From Flavobacterium jumunjinense (lineage in GTDB: Bacteria; Bacteroidota; Bacteroidia; Flavobacteriales; Flavobacteriaceae), in assembly GCF_021650975.2 (NCBI RefSeq), contig NZ_CP091285.1, forward strand, positions 1,240,001-1,304,000: DNA of 64,000 nucleotides, in the 5' to 3' direction. Below the pieces are notes generated by a model. The model saw only the letters and a list, made by a program, of their open reading frames with translations. It had not been told where the DNA came from and did no database searches. A program made the position numbers and the translations under genes. Below are positions 36,065-45,191 of the stretch, piece by piece. Each line of letters starts with the position of its first letter. Within the stretch, counting starts at the first letter, position 1.

Positions 36065-36925
36065 ATGAATCTTTATCCTATAGAATCTGGTAATTTCAAA
36101 TTAGATGGTGGCGCAATGTTTGGAGTAGTTCCTAAAACAATATGGAACAGAACAAATCCAGCAGACGCTAATAACCTAATTGATATTGCAGCTCGATGTT
36201 TACTTATTGAAGATGGTAAAAAACTTATCCTAATTGATACTGGAATGGGTAATAAGCAATCCGAAAAATTTTTCGGGTATTATTCACTTTGGGGAAACCA
36301 AAACATTGATAAATCTTTAAAAGAAAAAGGTTTTCACAGAGATGATATTACCGATGTGTTTATGACGCATTTGCATTTTGATCATTGTGGAGGAGCTGTA
36401 AATTGGAATAACAACAAAACTGGCTATGAAGTAGCGTTTAAAAATGCTAAGTTCTGGACCAATGAAAATCATTGGAAATGGGCAACAGAACCAAATGTTA
36501 GAGAGAAAGCATCTTTCTTAAAAGAAAACATATTACCTATCGAAGAAAGTGGTCAACTTAACTTTATTTCTAGGACAGAAAATGGATTTTTAGAAAAAAG
36601 CGATTTAGACTTTGGTATATTCTTTGCAGATGGACATACAGAAAAACAAATGATTCCTATGATTAATTACAAAGGAAAGACTATTTGTTTTATGGCCGAT
36701 TTGTTGCCAACTGCTGGTCATATACCATTACCTTACGTAACAGGATACGACACAAGGCCCTTATTATCAATGAATGAAAAAGATATCTTTTTAAAAAAAG
36801 CAGTTGAAAATAATTATTATCTTTTTTTAGAGCATGATGCTCATAATGAAATTATAACATTACAGAATACTGAAAAAGGGATTCGTTTAAAAGACGTTTT
36901 TAAATGTAATGAAATCTTAAAATAG
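36065..36925 (+). CDS. metallo-beta-lactamase-fold hydrolase
   Basis: 286 residues, cytoplasmic. The metal site THLHFDHCGG near residues 100-109 and later FADGHTEKQM and EHDAH segments are those of the MBL superfamily. LLIEDGKKLILIDTGMGNKQ precedes it. The layout resembles lactonase-like and general metal-dependent hydrolases. Substrate unknown, and a quorum-quenching role should not be assumed. It is a single-gene unit. Confidence 0.88.
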   Translation: MNLYPIESGNFKLDGGAMFGVVPKTIWNRTNPADANNLIDIAARCLLIEDGKKLILIDTGMGNKQSEKFFGYYSLWGNQNIDKSLKEKGFHRDDITDVFMTHLHFDHCGGAVNWNNNKTGYEVAFKNAKFWTNENHWKWATEPNVREKASFLKENILPIEESGQLNFISRTENGFLEKSDLDFGIFFADGHTEKQMIPMINYKGKTICFMADLLPTAGHIPLPYVTGYDTRPLLSMNEKDIFLKKAVENNYYLFLEHDAHNEIITLQNTEKGIRLKDVFKCNEILK

Positions 36926-37007
36926 TGTTAACACAATAGCAAAATGTAACTTTTATAGTCGATTTTTGTCTAATTGTATAGAATAATCAGATTAAAAAAC
37001 CAAATAC

Positions 37008-38609
37008 ATGAAAAATTTAAAGCCAATCTATTTATCAGCTGCATTTGCATTAGCATTAGCAAGTTGTGGTGGTGCAAAACAAATGATCTCTACTCCTGTA
37101 GAAAATATTGATAATTTAGCATTAAAGATTACACCTTTAGCAGAAAATGATTTACAAAGATGGAGTCATTTAGATTTAGTTAAAGATACTGTTCCTGGAA
37201 TGAGTGTTGATAAAGCTTATGAACAACTTTTAAAAGGTAAAAAAAGCACAACTGTAGTTGTTGGAATTGTAGATTCTGGTGTAGACATACGTCATGAAGA
37301 TTTAAAAAGTGTAATTTGGGTTAACCCAAAAGAAATTGCTGGTAACGGTAAAGACGACGACAATAACGGATATATAGATGATGTTAATGGATGGAATTTC
37401 CTTGGCGACAGTAACAATGAACAGTTAGAAATGACTCGTATTGTTAAAATGGGACCTGGCACACCAGACTATGAAAAAGCAAAAGCAGAATTAGACGGAG
37501 AACTTAATGCTGCAATGGAGCAAAAAATGTTCTATGAAGGACTTTTAAAAGGTGGTAAAGATTTACAAACATTTTTAAAGAAAGAAGATTTTACTGCTGA
37601 AGACTTAAAAGCAATGAATTCTGACAACGAAGAATTAAACAACTCAAAAAACTTCTTTTTAACAAGAGTATTTCCTAGATCGACAGTTGCTGATTTCATG
37701 GAACAAGTTAAAGGGGGCATAAATCATTTTAATGACCAATTGAACTATAACTTCAATGTTGACTTTAATGGCCGTAAAGTTGTTGGAGACAACCCTAACG
37801 ATATTAACGATACTAAATACGGTAACAATAACGTTATTGGATTAAATCCAGATGATGCATTACATGGAACTCACGTTGCAGGAATTGTAGCTCAAGTACG
37901 AAATAATAAAAAAGGTGGAGACGGTGTTGCCAACAACGTTAAAATAATGGCAGTTAGAGCCGTACCAAATGGTGATGAATACGATAAAGATATCGCATTA
38001 GGTATTCGTTATGCTGTAGACAATGGTGCAAAAGTAATTAACGGATCATTCGGAAAATATTATTCTCCAAACAAAGAATGGGTTCAAGATGCGTTAAAAT
38101 ATGCTGCTAAAAAAGACGTTTTAGTTATTTTTGCTGCTGGAAATGATTCTAAAGATTTAGATGTTATAAACAAATATCCAAGTGATTCTTATGATGGTGC
38201 TGAAGAAATTTCAGATAACGTTTTAATAATCGGCGCATTAGCTCCTAGCTATGGTTCTAAAATGGTAGCTTCATTCTCAAACTATGGTACAAAAAATGTT
38301 GATATTTTTGCTCCTGGTGTTCAAATTTATGCAACTATTCCAAATCAATCCTATAAATACCTTCAAGGAACTTCAATGGCTTCTCCAAATGTTGCAGGTG
38401 TTGCTGCATTAATCCGTTCTTATTATCCAAAATTATCTGCTAAACAAGTTAAGCAAATTATTATGGAAAGCGGAACTCCTTTAAAAAACGAAGTAACTGT
38501 TGGTGAGGGAGAAGGAAAACATCAAGCTAACTTTTCTATAGTTTCAAAAACTGGAAAAATAGTAAATGCATACAACGCATTACTAATGGCTGAGCAAATG
38601 TCTAAATAA
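37008..38609 (+). CDS. subtilisin-like (S8) serine protease lipoprotein
   Basis: 533 residues. The signal ends in LASC near residue 21, so it is a lipoprotein. Catalytic residues are D88 in GIVDSGVDIRHEDL, histidine near 289 in LHGTHVAGIVA and serine near 455 in GTSMASPNVAGVAA. A roughly 180-residue helical insertion between the Asp and His motifs is unusual for minimal subtilisins but common in Bacteroidota relatives. It likely acts in the periplasm or at the cell surface on proteins or peptides. No T9SS C-terminal domain is present. Confidence 0.93.
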   Translation: MKNLKPIYLSAAFALALASCGGAKQMISTPVENIDNLALKITPLAENDLQRWSHLDLVKDTVPGMSVDKAYEQLLKGKKSTTVVVGIVDSGVDIRHEDLKSVIWVNPKEIAGNGKDDDNNGYIDDVNGWNFLGDSNNEQLEMTRIVKMGPGTPDYEKAKAELDGELNAAMEQKMFYEGLLKGGKDLQTFLKKEDFTAEDLKAMNSDNEELNNSKNFFLTRVFPRSTVADFMEQVKGGINHFNDQLNYNFNVDFNGRKVVGDNPNDINDTKYGNNNVIGLNPDDALHGTHVAGIVAQVRNNKKGGDGVANNVKIMAVRAVPNGDEYDKDIALGIRYAVDNGAKVINGSFGKYYSPNKEWVQDALKYAAKKDVLVIFAAGNDSKDLDVINKYPSDSYDGAEEISDNVLIIGALAPSYGSKMVASFSNYGTKNVDIFAPGVQIYATIPNQSYKYLQGTSMASPNVAGVAALIRSYYPKLSAKQVKQIIMESGTPLKNEVTVGEGEGKHQANFSIVSKTGKIVNAYNALLMAEQMSK

Positions 38610-38631
38610 ATTCACTCAATAATTCATAAAC

Positions 38632-38669
38632 AAACCACAAAGAAAACAACAGTTCCCTTTGTGGTTTTT
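38632..38669 (+). terminator. terminator after the S8 protease gene
   Basis: Stem AAACCACAAAG/CTTTGTGGTTT with a 14-base loop followed by T residues. It lies upstream of the aminopeptidase ATG and covers the alternative upstream start of that frame. Confidence 0.8.
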
Positions 38670-38681
38670 AATTTTAAAAAA

Positions 38682-40565
38682 ATGAAAAAATTAATATTAT
38701 TAACCTTGTTCTCTGCTTTAAGCTTTGGACAAAACAATCCAAATCCTGGATATTGGCAACAACATGTTGACTACAAAATGGAATTGGACATGAATGTTAA
38801 AAACTATCAATACAATGGTAAGCAAGAATTAGTTTACACTAACAACTCTGCCGATACTTTACATAAAGTATTTTACCACCTGTACTTTAATGCTTTTCAA
38901 CCTGGAAGTGAAATGGATAGTCGCTTAAAGACTATTGCCGATCCTGACAAGAGAATGGTTAAAACCTTTAAAGTTGCAGACAAAGAAGTAAAGGAAAGTA
39001 GAATTAGCACTTTAAAGCCTGAAGAAATTGGTTATTTAAAAATCAAGAACTTTAAACAGAATGGAGCAGATGCTAAAACAAGAGTAGTAGGAACCGTTCT
39101 AGAAGTAACACTTAACACTCCAATTACTCCTAATCAAAAAACAACATTCACTCTTGAATTTGATGGTCAAGTGCCTTTACAAGTGAGACGTTCAGGTAGA
39201 AACTCTGAAGAAGGTGTTGCATTATCAATGACACAATGGTATCCTAAAATGGCTGAATATGACTTCGAAGGGTGGCATGCTGATCCATATATAGGAAGAG
39301 AATTTCATGGTGTTTGGGGTAATTTTGATGTGAAAATTAACATTGATAAAAACTATACTATTGGAGGAACTGGATACCTTCAAAACAAAAATGAAATTGG
39401 TCACGGCTATCAAGATAATGGTGTTGAAGTAAAACACTCTAGAAAAACTAAAACATTAACTTGGCATTTTGTAGCTCCAAACGTACATGATTTTGCCTGG
39501 GGAGCAGATGATAATTACATTCACGATATAACTGTTGGGCCAAACAATGTTGAATTACATTTCTTCTATAAAAACAAAGCTGAAAATTTAGAAAACTGGA
39601 AAAAACTACAACCAAAAACCGCAGAAATATTAGATTATTTAAACAAAAGTGTTGGAGAATACCCATACAAACAATATTCAGTTATTCAAGGTGGTGATGG
39701 TGGAATGGAATATGCAATGTGTACTTTAATTACAGGAAACAGAAGTTTTGGAAGCCTTGTTGGTGTTACAGCTCACGAGTTTGCACATTCATGGTTTCAA
39801 CACATTTTAGCGTCAAACGAATCCAAACATGAATGGATGGACGAAGGATTCACCTCTTTTATTTCTGATTTAGCGATGCAAAGTGTTCTTCCTTCAAAAT
39901 CAGAAGAGGAAGAAAATCCATTTGAAGGTGCATATAGTAATTACCGTTATCTTGTTAAAACTGGAAAAGAACAACCTTTATCTACTCACGCAGACAGATA
40001 CGACATTAATATGGCCTATGGAATTTCTGCTTACAGTAAAGGAGAAGTCTTCTTAGCACAATTAGGGTATATTATTGGTGTTGAGAATTTAATGAAAACA
40101 ATCAAACGCTATTATAGTGACTATAAGTTTACACACCCAACTCCAAATGACATTAAAAGAACTGCAGAAAAGATTTCTGGTGCTAACTTAGATTGGTATT
40201 TAGTAGATTGGACACAAACTACCAACACTATTGATTATGCTATAAATGAAGTAACTGATGAAAACAACAAATCTAAAATTACATTAGAAAGAATTGGAAG
40301 AACACCAATGCCTATAGATATTTTAGTTGTTTATACAGATGGAACGCAAGAAACAATATACATTCCTAACACATTAATGCGTTGGGAAAAACCAAACCCT
40401 TATCAAACATTATCAAGAACAATTTTAAAAGGTTGGGATTGGGCCTACCCTACTTATACTTTTGAATTAGAGAAATCAAAAGAAAAAATTCAAGCAATTG
40501 TTATCGATCCTAGTGGATTAATGGCAGATGTTGAGCTTGATAATAATGTTTATGAAAAAGAATAA
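38682..40565 (+). CDS. M1-family zinc aminopeptidase
   Basis: 627 residues from MKKLILLTLFSALSFGQ; the frame is open upstream, but that stretch lies in a terminator. After the signal peptide, an N-terminal beta domain (YNGKQELVYTNNSADTLHKV) leads to the catalytic site HEFAHSW near residue 365 with the third zinc ligand in DEGFTSF 18 residues later; the family's exopeptidase GGMEYAM motif (here GDGGMEYAMC) lies just before. It cuts N-terminal residues from peptides, presumably in the periplasm. It follows the subtilisin-like gene on the same strand, and together they may digest external protein. Confidence 0.94.
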   Translation: MKKLILLTLFSALSFGQNNPNPGYWQQHVDYKMELDMNVKNYQYNGKQELVYTNNSADTLHKVFYHLYFNAFQPGSEMDSRLKTIADPDKRMVKTFKVADKEVKESRISTLKPEEIGYLKIKNFKQNGADAKTRVVGTVLEVTLNTPITPNQKTTFTLEFDGQVPLQVRRSGRNSEEGVALSMTQWYPKMAEYDFEGWHADPYIGREFHGVWGNFDVKINIDKNYTIGGTGYLQNKNEIGHGYQDNGVEVKHSRKTKTLTWHFVAPNVHDFAWGADDNYIHDITVGPNNVELHFFYKNKAENLENWKKLQPKTAEILDYLNKSVGEYPYKQYSVIQGGDGGMEYAMCTLITGNRSFGSLVGVTAHEFAHSWFQHILASNESKHEWMDEGFTSFISDLAMQSVLPSKSEEEENPFEGAYSNYRYLVKTGKEQPLSTHADRYDINMAYGISAYSKGEVFLAQLGYIIGVENLMKTIKRYYSDYKFTHPTPNDIKRTAEKISGANLDWYLVDWTQTTNTIDYAINEVTDENNKSKITLERIGRTPMPIDILVVYTDGTQETIYIPNTLMRWEKPNPYQTLSRTILKGWDWAYPTYTFELEKSKEKIQAIVIDPSGLMADVELDNNVYEKE

Positions 40566-40582
40566 TCTTAGTAAATTTCATT

Positions 40583-40614
40583 AAGAAAAGCGAACCAAAT
40601 GGTTCGCTTTTCTT
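40583..40614 (+). terminator. terminator after the M1 aminopeptidase gene
   Basis: Fifteen-base arms AAGAAAAGCGAACCA and complement with a two-base centre, followed by T-rich sequence. It closes the core region before the accessory island. Confidence 0.88.
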
Positions 40615-40617
40615 GTT

Positions 40618-40885
40618 TTAATACATAGAATTAATTCTTATACTCGCTTTTACTAAGGATTATATTTTAATTTTCGTCATTTCTACATATTTATCCTGAT
40701 GATGCTTATTCTGACTAACTAATTTCACAAATCCGATTTGTTCTGATTTTTGGATTTACTTTACAGTGATATACCCATATCAAATAATTAACAAATACAT
40801 TTCCTAAAAAAATTCGTCTTGAATTTTTAATAAATACTCTTCCCTATTAATAATCCAATCGGAGCTAAAAGAATGAAAATTTTCA
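40618..40885 (-). pseudogene. decayed, internally deleted copy of the S24/LexA-type repressor gene
   Basis: Aligned by eye with the intact repressor at 49955-50653, this stretch keeps the 3' end (stop codon, IRINS-encoding region and the following 150 bases with scattered substitutions). It then jumps to the gene's upstream region, including the 12-base palindrome TGAAAATTTTCA. Most of the coding region, including the DNA-binding half, is lost. It precedes locus A in the same orientation that the intact gene has in front of the regulatory cluster and locus B, so it is probably a leftover of segmental duplication or recombination. Confidence 0.75.
40874..40885. promoter_or_regulatory. operator-like palindrome TGAAAATTTTCA (relic copy)
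   Basis: Identical to the palindrome next to the -7 box of the intact repressor, with matching bases on both sides (AAAAG-AT before it and ACA after). It could still recruit the intact repressor to the locus A upstream region. Confidence 0.5.
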
Positions 40886-41445
40886 ACATGTAAATTATTT
40901 TAATTGATTTATTTCAACAAAACTAATCAAATAATCAAATACTTATGATGTAATTAGAAAATAATCTACAATTAATTAGTTATTTAGATTTATTTCTTTT
41001 ATATTTGTACTCAATAAAGAAAAAAATCAATTAAAAAGCAATGAGTAATCATCAGAAGAGACAAATCAATAAAAGAATAAAGATATTTAATAGAAAATTT
41101 GACAATAGCACGTAGAAATTCTCATTATTAACAACTATAAAAAATTCATGCTAAAATCATAAGTAATTACTTAACTAAGTTTAAATGTACAATCTAAAGC
41201 TTTACATGCAAATACAGTAAAGATTAAAACAGAAAACCTCTTTTAACTTAAAAACACATTATAATTCTTTAAACAGATAGTTTAAAATCTGAATTATTCT
41301 TTTAAAAAAACAAGAATTATTCAGCGTGGAAATGCTATGTCTAATTTATACGTAAAACATAAAAAAAAATACAAACTAAACAATTGTAAATCAATCACTA
41401 AACTAAGAATTAAATAAAAAAAATAAAATTTTAAATTAAATAAAT
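40886..41445 (+). other. long upstream and leader region of locus A
   Basis: This non-coding stretch contains two AAATAATC boxes (40929 and 40959), a TATATTTG -7 element (41000-41007) and an untranslated leader of over 400 bases if that promoter is used. A 24-codon reading frame (MSNHQKRQINKRIK...) starts 33 bases after the -7 box, with no recognised similarity. It could be a leader peptide or chance. The rest is AT-rich without further structure that I can identify. Confidence 0.4.
41000..41007 (+). promoter_or_regulatory. candidate -7 element of locus A scaffold gene
   Basis: TATATTTG in the context TTCTTTTATATTTG, the same 14 bases found at the locus B promoter. The -33 box is poor here. 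The distance to the scaffold ATG is about 440 bases. Confidence 0.4.
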
Positions 41446-44400
41446 ATGTCAACAAAAAATGATGCGTCACAAACGCTATTCAGAATGGTGAGTTTAAGAA
41501 ACCCACAATTAACAGAAATTAAAAGCAGGAATTTAGGCTTTATTCAAAGACCAAATGGAGCAACAGGTATATTTGATGTCGTTATTAAAAATCGACCAGC
41601 AAATAGCACAAAAATTAGCGCTATGGAAAGTTTTATCAAAACTTCAGAATTTGAAAATGTTGCTTTCAAATCAGAAAAAGAATTAGAAGAAGGAACATTT
41701 GGTCAATTATTAATCATTGGAAGAAAAATAACAAGAAAAGAAGATGTAACAGATAACGATTGGCAATTTGTTAAAGAATTTTATGCGAATTTAATAGACA
41801 CAAATAAGGAACTTACTATTGAAGGGGTTAAAGTATTTGAAAAACTTTGGAGCAACTTGATTTATCAAACAATTTCGCAAAAAGACTTCTACATTAAAGA
41901 AGGCATTTCTGATATTTTAAAGGCAATCCATTTAGGTTTTGCCCAGAGTATTACCATTGATGAAGACTTTAAAAGAGTGAATGGAGAAAAGACATTCAAA
42001 AATGGAATAAATGGTAAAATTGTTTTACCAAAAGAATTGTTTGTAGATGATGAAATTTATGAAAACAAAACAATTGCCAAAGCAAGTACGGAAACAAAAT
42101 TATCTAAAGCAACCGAGTTTCGATTAATCACCGAAGCACAAGCGAATACATTAGTACAAAGTACCGTTCTAAAAAAAGAGAACCTTAAAAAGTTAGAAAG
42201 CGAATTAAAAACATTTCAAAAATCATACTATAAGCAAAAAGAACTAGCATATAAAGCATCGTTTGACAGTTATCTTGAAGAAAATAAAACAGTACTAGAT
42301 GAATATGGAAAAATTTCGGAGGAAATTGAGCATCTTGTTGCGCTAAAAACACCCGAAGAAGAATTAAAACCTTTGTATGAAAAAATGAACAGTCTAGTCA
42401 TTGCTTCACATGAATTTGCTTATAAAAATGAAATTGATTTAGCAGAATTTAATGCTAAACTGTCATCAAATTCATTTGACACAATGATAGAAAGAGTTTC
42501 AAAATCAGAAACAAAAAACCTTTCAGAACAAAAAAGTACACAAAATCTAGAAATTATTTCTAGTAGAGAAATGCGTATTGGAGCGAGCTTAATTAAAATA
42601 GATGATGCATATGAAACCTTAGATGATGTAATAACAAAAATTCAAGATGAAATTTCAAGTTTAACACAAATTACACTTGACAATACACCTTTAGTGCAAG
42701 AACACTATATTAATTTAGGAGGCGCAACCATACCTATCAATCAAAATATTGAAAGGACACCACTTGCTTATGCAGCTATTGCAAATATTGACCGATCGGG
42801 GTCATTTATAAGTTTTTCATTTGAAGTAGAAAATGCTACTTGGAACGTTGCATCTGCTAAAATTGTTGCCGATACAGATTATGGTCATTTTGAAGAAACA
42901 TATAGCAACTTACTTGTAAGAAACAACAAAATCGTTTTCCCTCCAATTTTAGTTAAAAAGTTCAAGGCATCTCCAAGTTTTAAAATTGAAATTATTTTTA
43001 CAAATGAAAGAGAAGCAACTGCACAAATAGACAATGTTGAGTACAATACTGTAAAAACAGGAATGTTACTATTCAAAACTATTGATGGAAACACATCACA
43101 TTCGGGAAATACCAAAAGAGAAAACTTTGGAATTAAACGATTAGGTATTGCCGATTATCTAAAGGTGGTTCAAAGCGTACACGCGTATGTACCAGGCCTG
43201 GTTTCTAACATAGAAAATGTGATGGCTAGTGAGCTAAGACATAAATCTTCTGTTTCTAGAGATTATTCAGAGGTAACCGATACAACTTCAAAATCTCAAG
43301 AAAACGAAAAACTTTCGGATACATCTAAAACCTCAAGAACCGATATGCAAAGTGAAATTGCGAAAGAAATTGATAAACAAAAAAGCATTACTGCTAACAC
43401 AAGGTTTAGCTATAATACTGGAGTTTACAATTTCGAAATATCCGGAGGCTTTGCGAATAATACTGCTCAACATGACAGCACACGTCAGGCTGTAACTAAA
43501 TCGCAAGAAGTTACAGAAAAAGCGATGGAAAAGGTGTTGACTAAAATTTCGGAAGAGCGTATACAAAAAATTATTAAAGAATATACCGAAACAAACGTTC
43601 ACGAATTTGACAACAGAGGAAAAGTTACCGAAACCGACAATGCGGAAGCAGCACAGCCTAAGCATATTTCAGGAGTTTATCGTTGGATTGACGTTAAATA
43701 TAAAAATCAGATTTATAACTACGGTAAGCGCACCATGTTTGAATTTATGATACCAGAGCCAGCAAAACTTCATCGACTAGCATTGGCTACATCAAAAGGT
43801 CAAATTCTTACAGCTCCAATCGATCCAAGAAAGGCAGAAGGAGAATGGAATATGCCTGATACTAAAAAAGTAACTAAAGAATTGCTTGAATATTGGGCAC
43901 AAATTTATAAAGTGGAGTTAACATCAATTTTACCAAACACGAAACAGGTACAACATCAAGCAATTAGCCGTCCAGATACAGATAATAATTTTGGAATACA
44001 CTATACTCGCTTTGATATTCCAGAAAATTATATAGGTAAAAACGCAAAATTTATTTGTAGATCATCTAGAAATAGAGGTGGTGGCTGGTCAGGATCTCGT
44101 TATTCAGAAGTATTGTATACCAACTTTAAAGGGGGATTTATAGGAGGTAATTGGCGTGGTGATATTAATTGTGAACAACATGAATTTGGGTTGAATGTAA
44201 ATGGCAGTGTTGACTTTGGAGTAAAAGGGCATAATGTTGACAATTATAATGTTACCGTAATTGTAAATTGTGAATTGAGCAGTCAATACATTGAGCAATG
44301 GAAAACCGAAAACTTCAATGCTATCATTGCTGCCTATGAAGAAGCGTATAATAATTTTAAAGAAGAACAAATCAAACTTGACGAAGAGCAAAAGATAAAA

Positions 44401-45111
44401 GAACAAGAAGCAAAAGATAAAATGGGGCAGTTTTATCGCTACATGGAACACGATGTATTAAAACACAATTGTATTGCTTATTTATTGCAAGATTATGCTA
44501 ACATTTTAGGGACTAGCTTTACGCAAGGAGAAAAAATGGAAGATTTTCAAGTTCATTTGGGAGAAGACCTAGACAAATATACCGCTTTAGCCAAGTTCAT
44601 GGAACAAGCTTTTGAATGGGAAGTTATGGATTACACTTTTTACTCCTACTATTGGGCAAAAAGAGAAATGTGGAAAGAAATGTACATTTCAGATTCAATA
44701 GATCCTTTGTTTAGAAGTTTTTTACAAGCAGGTTTAGCCAGAGTTATTGTAACGGTAAAGCCAGGATTTGAAGATGCTGTACAATTCTTCATGACCACAG
44801 GTAAAATATGGAACGGTGGAGAAGTGCCAGTTATTGGTGATCCACTATACATGAGCATTGTAGACGAAATGAGAGCTCCAGTAGGCGAACCACAAGGGAA
44901 ATACTGGATTACCAAACTTCCTTCTACTTTAACCATCCTACAAGATAAGTCAACTGGTTTACCTGTAGAGAGACCTTTACCTATTTTCCCTGTAAATGAT
45001 CCTGAAAAATGTGAGAATCCAAACGAGTTAGAAAATAATTCTAGCTTTAGATTGGACGAAGCAAATTTGTTAAGATCTGATAAAACTGAAAGTACGTTAC
45101 CTAAAAATTAG
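41446..45111 (+). CDS. locus A scaffold protein, 1221 residues, paralog of the locus B scaffold
   Basis: No signal peptide or membrane helix. The N-terminus TLFRMVSLRNPQLTEI is shared with the locus B protein (TLFRFVTMRAPELIEK). A helical, coiled-coil-like region covers about 220-350. The best conserved block begins FGIKRLGIADYLKV near 562, runs through YVPGLVSNIENVMA, a Thr/Ser/Lys-rich stretch, SGVYRWIDVKYKN and FEFMIPEPA, and is followed by a short beta domain with many Gly/Asn (about 860-940). The C-terminal block includes FMEQAFEWEVMDY, GLARVIVTVKPGFEDAV and WNGGEVPVIGDPL. I do not recognise the family. Constant pairing with a toxin-like gene suggests a carrier or delivery role; this is inference. 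It is not of the Rhs, CdiA, TcA or VgrG type by visible motifs. Confidence 0.8.
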   Translation: MSTKNDASQTLFRMVSLRNPQLTEIKSRNLGFIQRPNGATGIFDVVIKNRPANSTKISAMESFIKTSEFENVAFKSEKELEEGTFGQLLIIGRKITRKEDVTDNDWQFVKEFYANLIDTNKELTIEGVKVFEKLWSNLIYQTISQKDFYIKEGISDILKAIHLGFAQSITIDEDFKRVNGEKTFKNGINGKIVLPKELFVDDEIYENKTIAKASTETKLSKATEFRLITEAQANTLVQSTVLKKENLKKLESELKTFQKSYYKQKELAYKASFDSYLEENKTVLDEYGKISEEIEHLVALKTPEEELKPLYEKMNSLVIASHEFAYKNEIDLAEFNAKLSSNSFDTMIERVSKSETKNLSEQKSTQNLEIISSREMRIGASLIKIDDAYETLDDVITKIQDEISSLTQITLDNTPLVQEHYINLGGATIPINQNIERTPLAYAAIANIDRSGSFISFSFEVENATWNVASAKIVADTDYGHFEETYSNLLVRNNKIVFPPILVKKFKASPSFKIEIIFTNEREATAQIDNVEYNTVKTGMLLFKTIDGNTSHSGNTKRENFGIKRLGIADYLKVVQSVHAYVPGLVSNIENVMASELRHKSSVSRDYSEVTDTTSKSQENEKLSDTSKTSRTDMQSEIAKEIDKQKSITANTRFSYNTGVYNFEISGGFANNTAQHDSTRQAVTKSQEVTEKAMEKVLTKISEERIQKIIKEYTETNVHEFDNRGKVTETDNAEAAQPKHISGVYRWIDVKYKNQIYNYGKRTMFEFMIPEPAKLHRLALATSKGQILTAPIDPRKAEGEWNMPDTKKVTKELLEYWAQIYKVELTSILPNTKQVQHQAISRPDTDNNFGIHYTRFDIPENYIGKNAKFICRSSRNRGGGWSGSRYSEVLYTNFKGGFIGGNWRGDINCEQHEFGLNVNGSVDFGVKGHNVDNYNVTVIVNCELSSQYIEQWKTENFNAIIAAYEEAYNNFKEEQIKLDEEQKIKEQEAKDKMGQFYRYMEHDVLKHNCIAYLLQDYANILGTSFTQGEKMEDFQVHLGEDLDKYTALAKFMEQAFEWEVMDYTFYSYYWAKREMWKEMYISDSIDPLFRSFLQAGLARVIVTVKPGFEDAVQFFMTTGKIWNGGEVPVIGDPLYMSIVDEMRAPVGEPQGKYWITKLPSTLTILQDKSTGLPVERPLPIFPVNDPEKCENPNELENNSSFRLDEANLLRSDKTESTLPKN

Positions 45112-45124
45112 GATTTTTCTTGAG

Positions 45125-45157
45125 ATTTAGCGGTGGTTCAGTCACCGCTAAATTTTC
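45125..45157 (+). terminator. hairpin terminator between scaffold and toxin genes, locus A
   Basis: Stem ATTTAGCGGTG/CACCGCTAAAT with a seven-base loop, then TTTTC. It lies inside the presumed operon, 14 bases past the scaffold stop, and would attenuate toxin expression. Confidence 0.8.
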
Positions 45158-45191
45158 ATTAAAAAAATAATTAAGTGAAATAAAAAGAAAT

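Noticed and set aside
36065..36925. Quorum-quenching lactonase
   Set aside because: The MBL metal motif is general to the superfamily and gives no substrate information.
43333..43665. Antisense reading frame of 110 codons within the locus A scaffold gene
   Set aside because: Phenylalanine- and serine-rich translation typical of the complement of a Lys/Glu-rich gene. No start context, signal or similarity.
41446..45111. Tc-toxin TcA or Rhs-type carrier for the scaffold
   Set aside because: No YD repeats, RHS core, VRP1 or TcB/TcC-like motifs. Length and conserved blocks do not fit.
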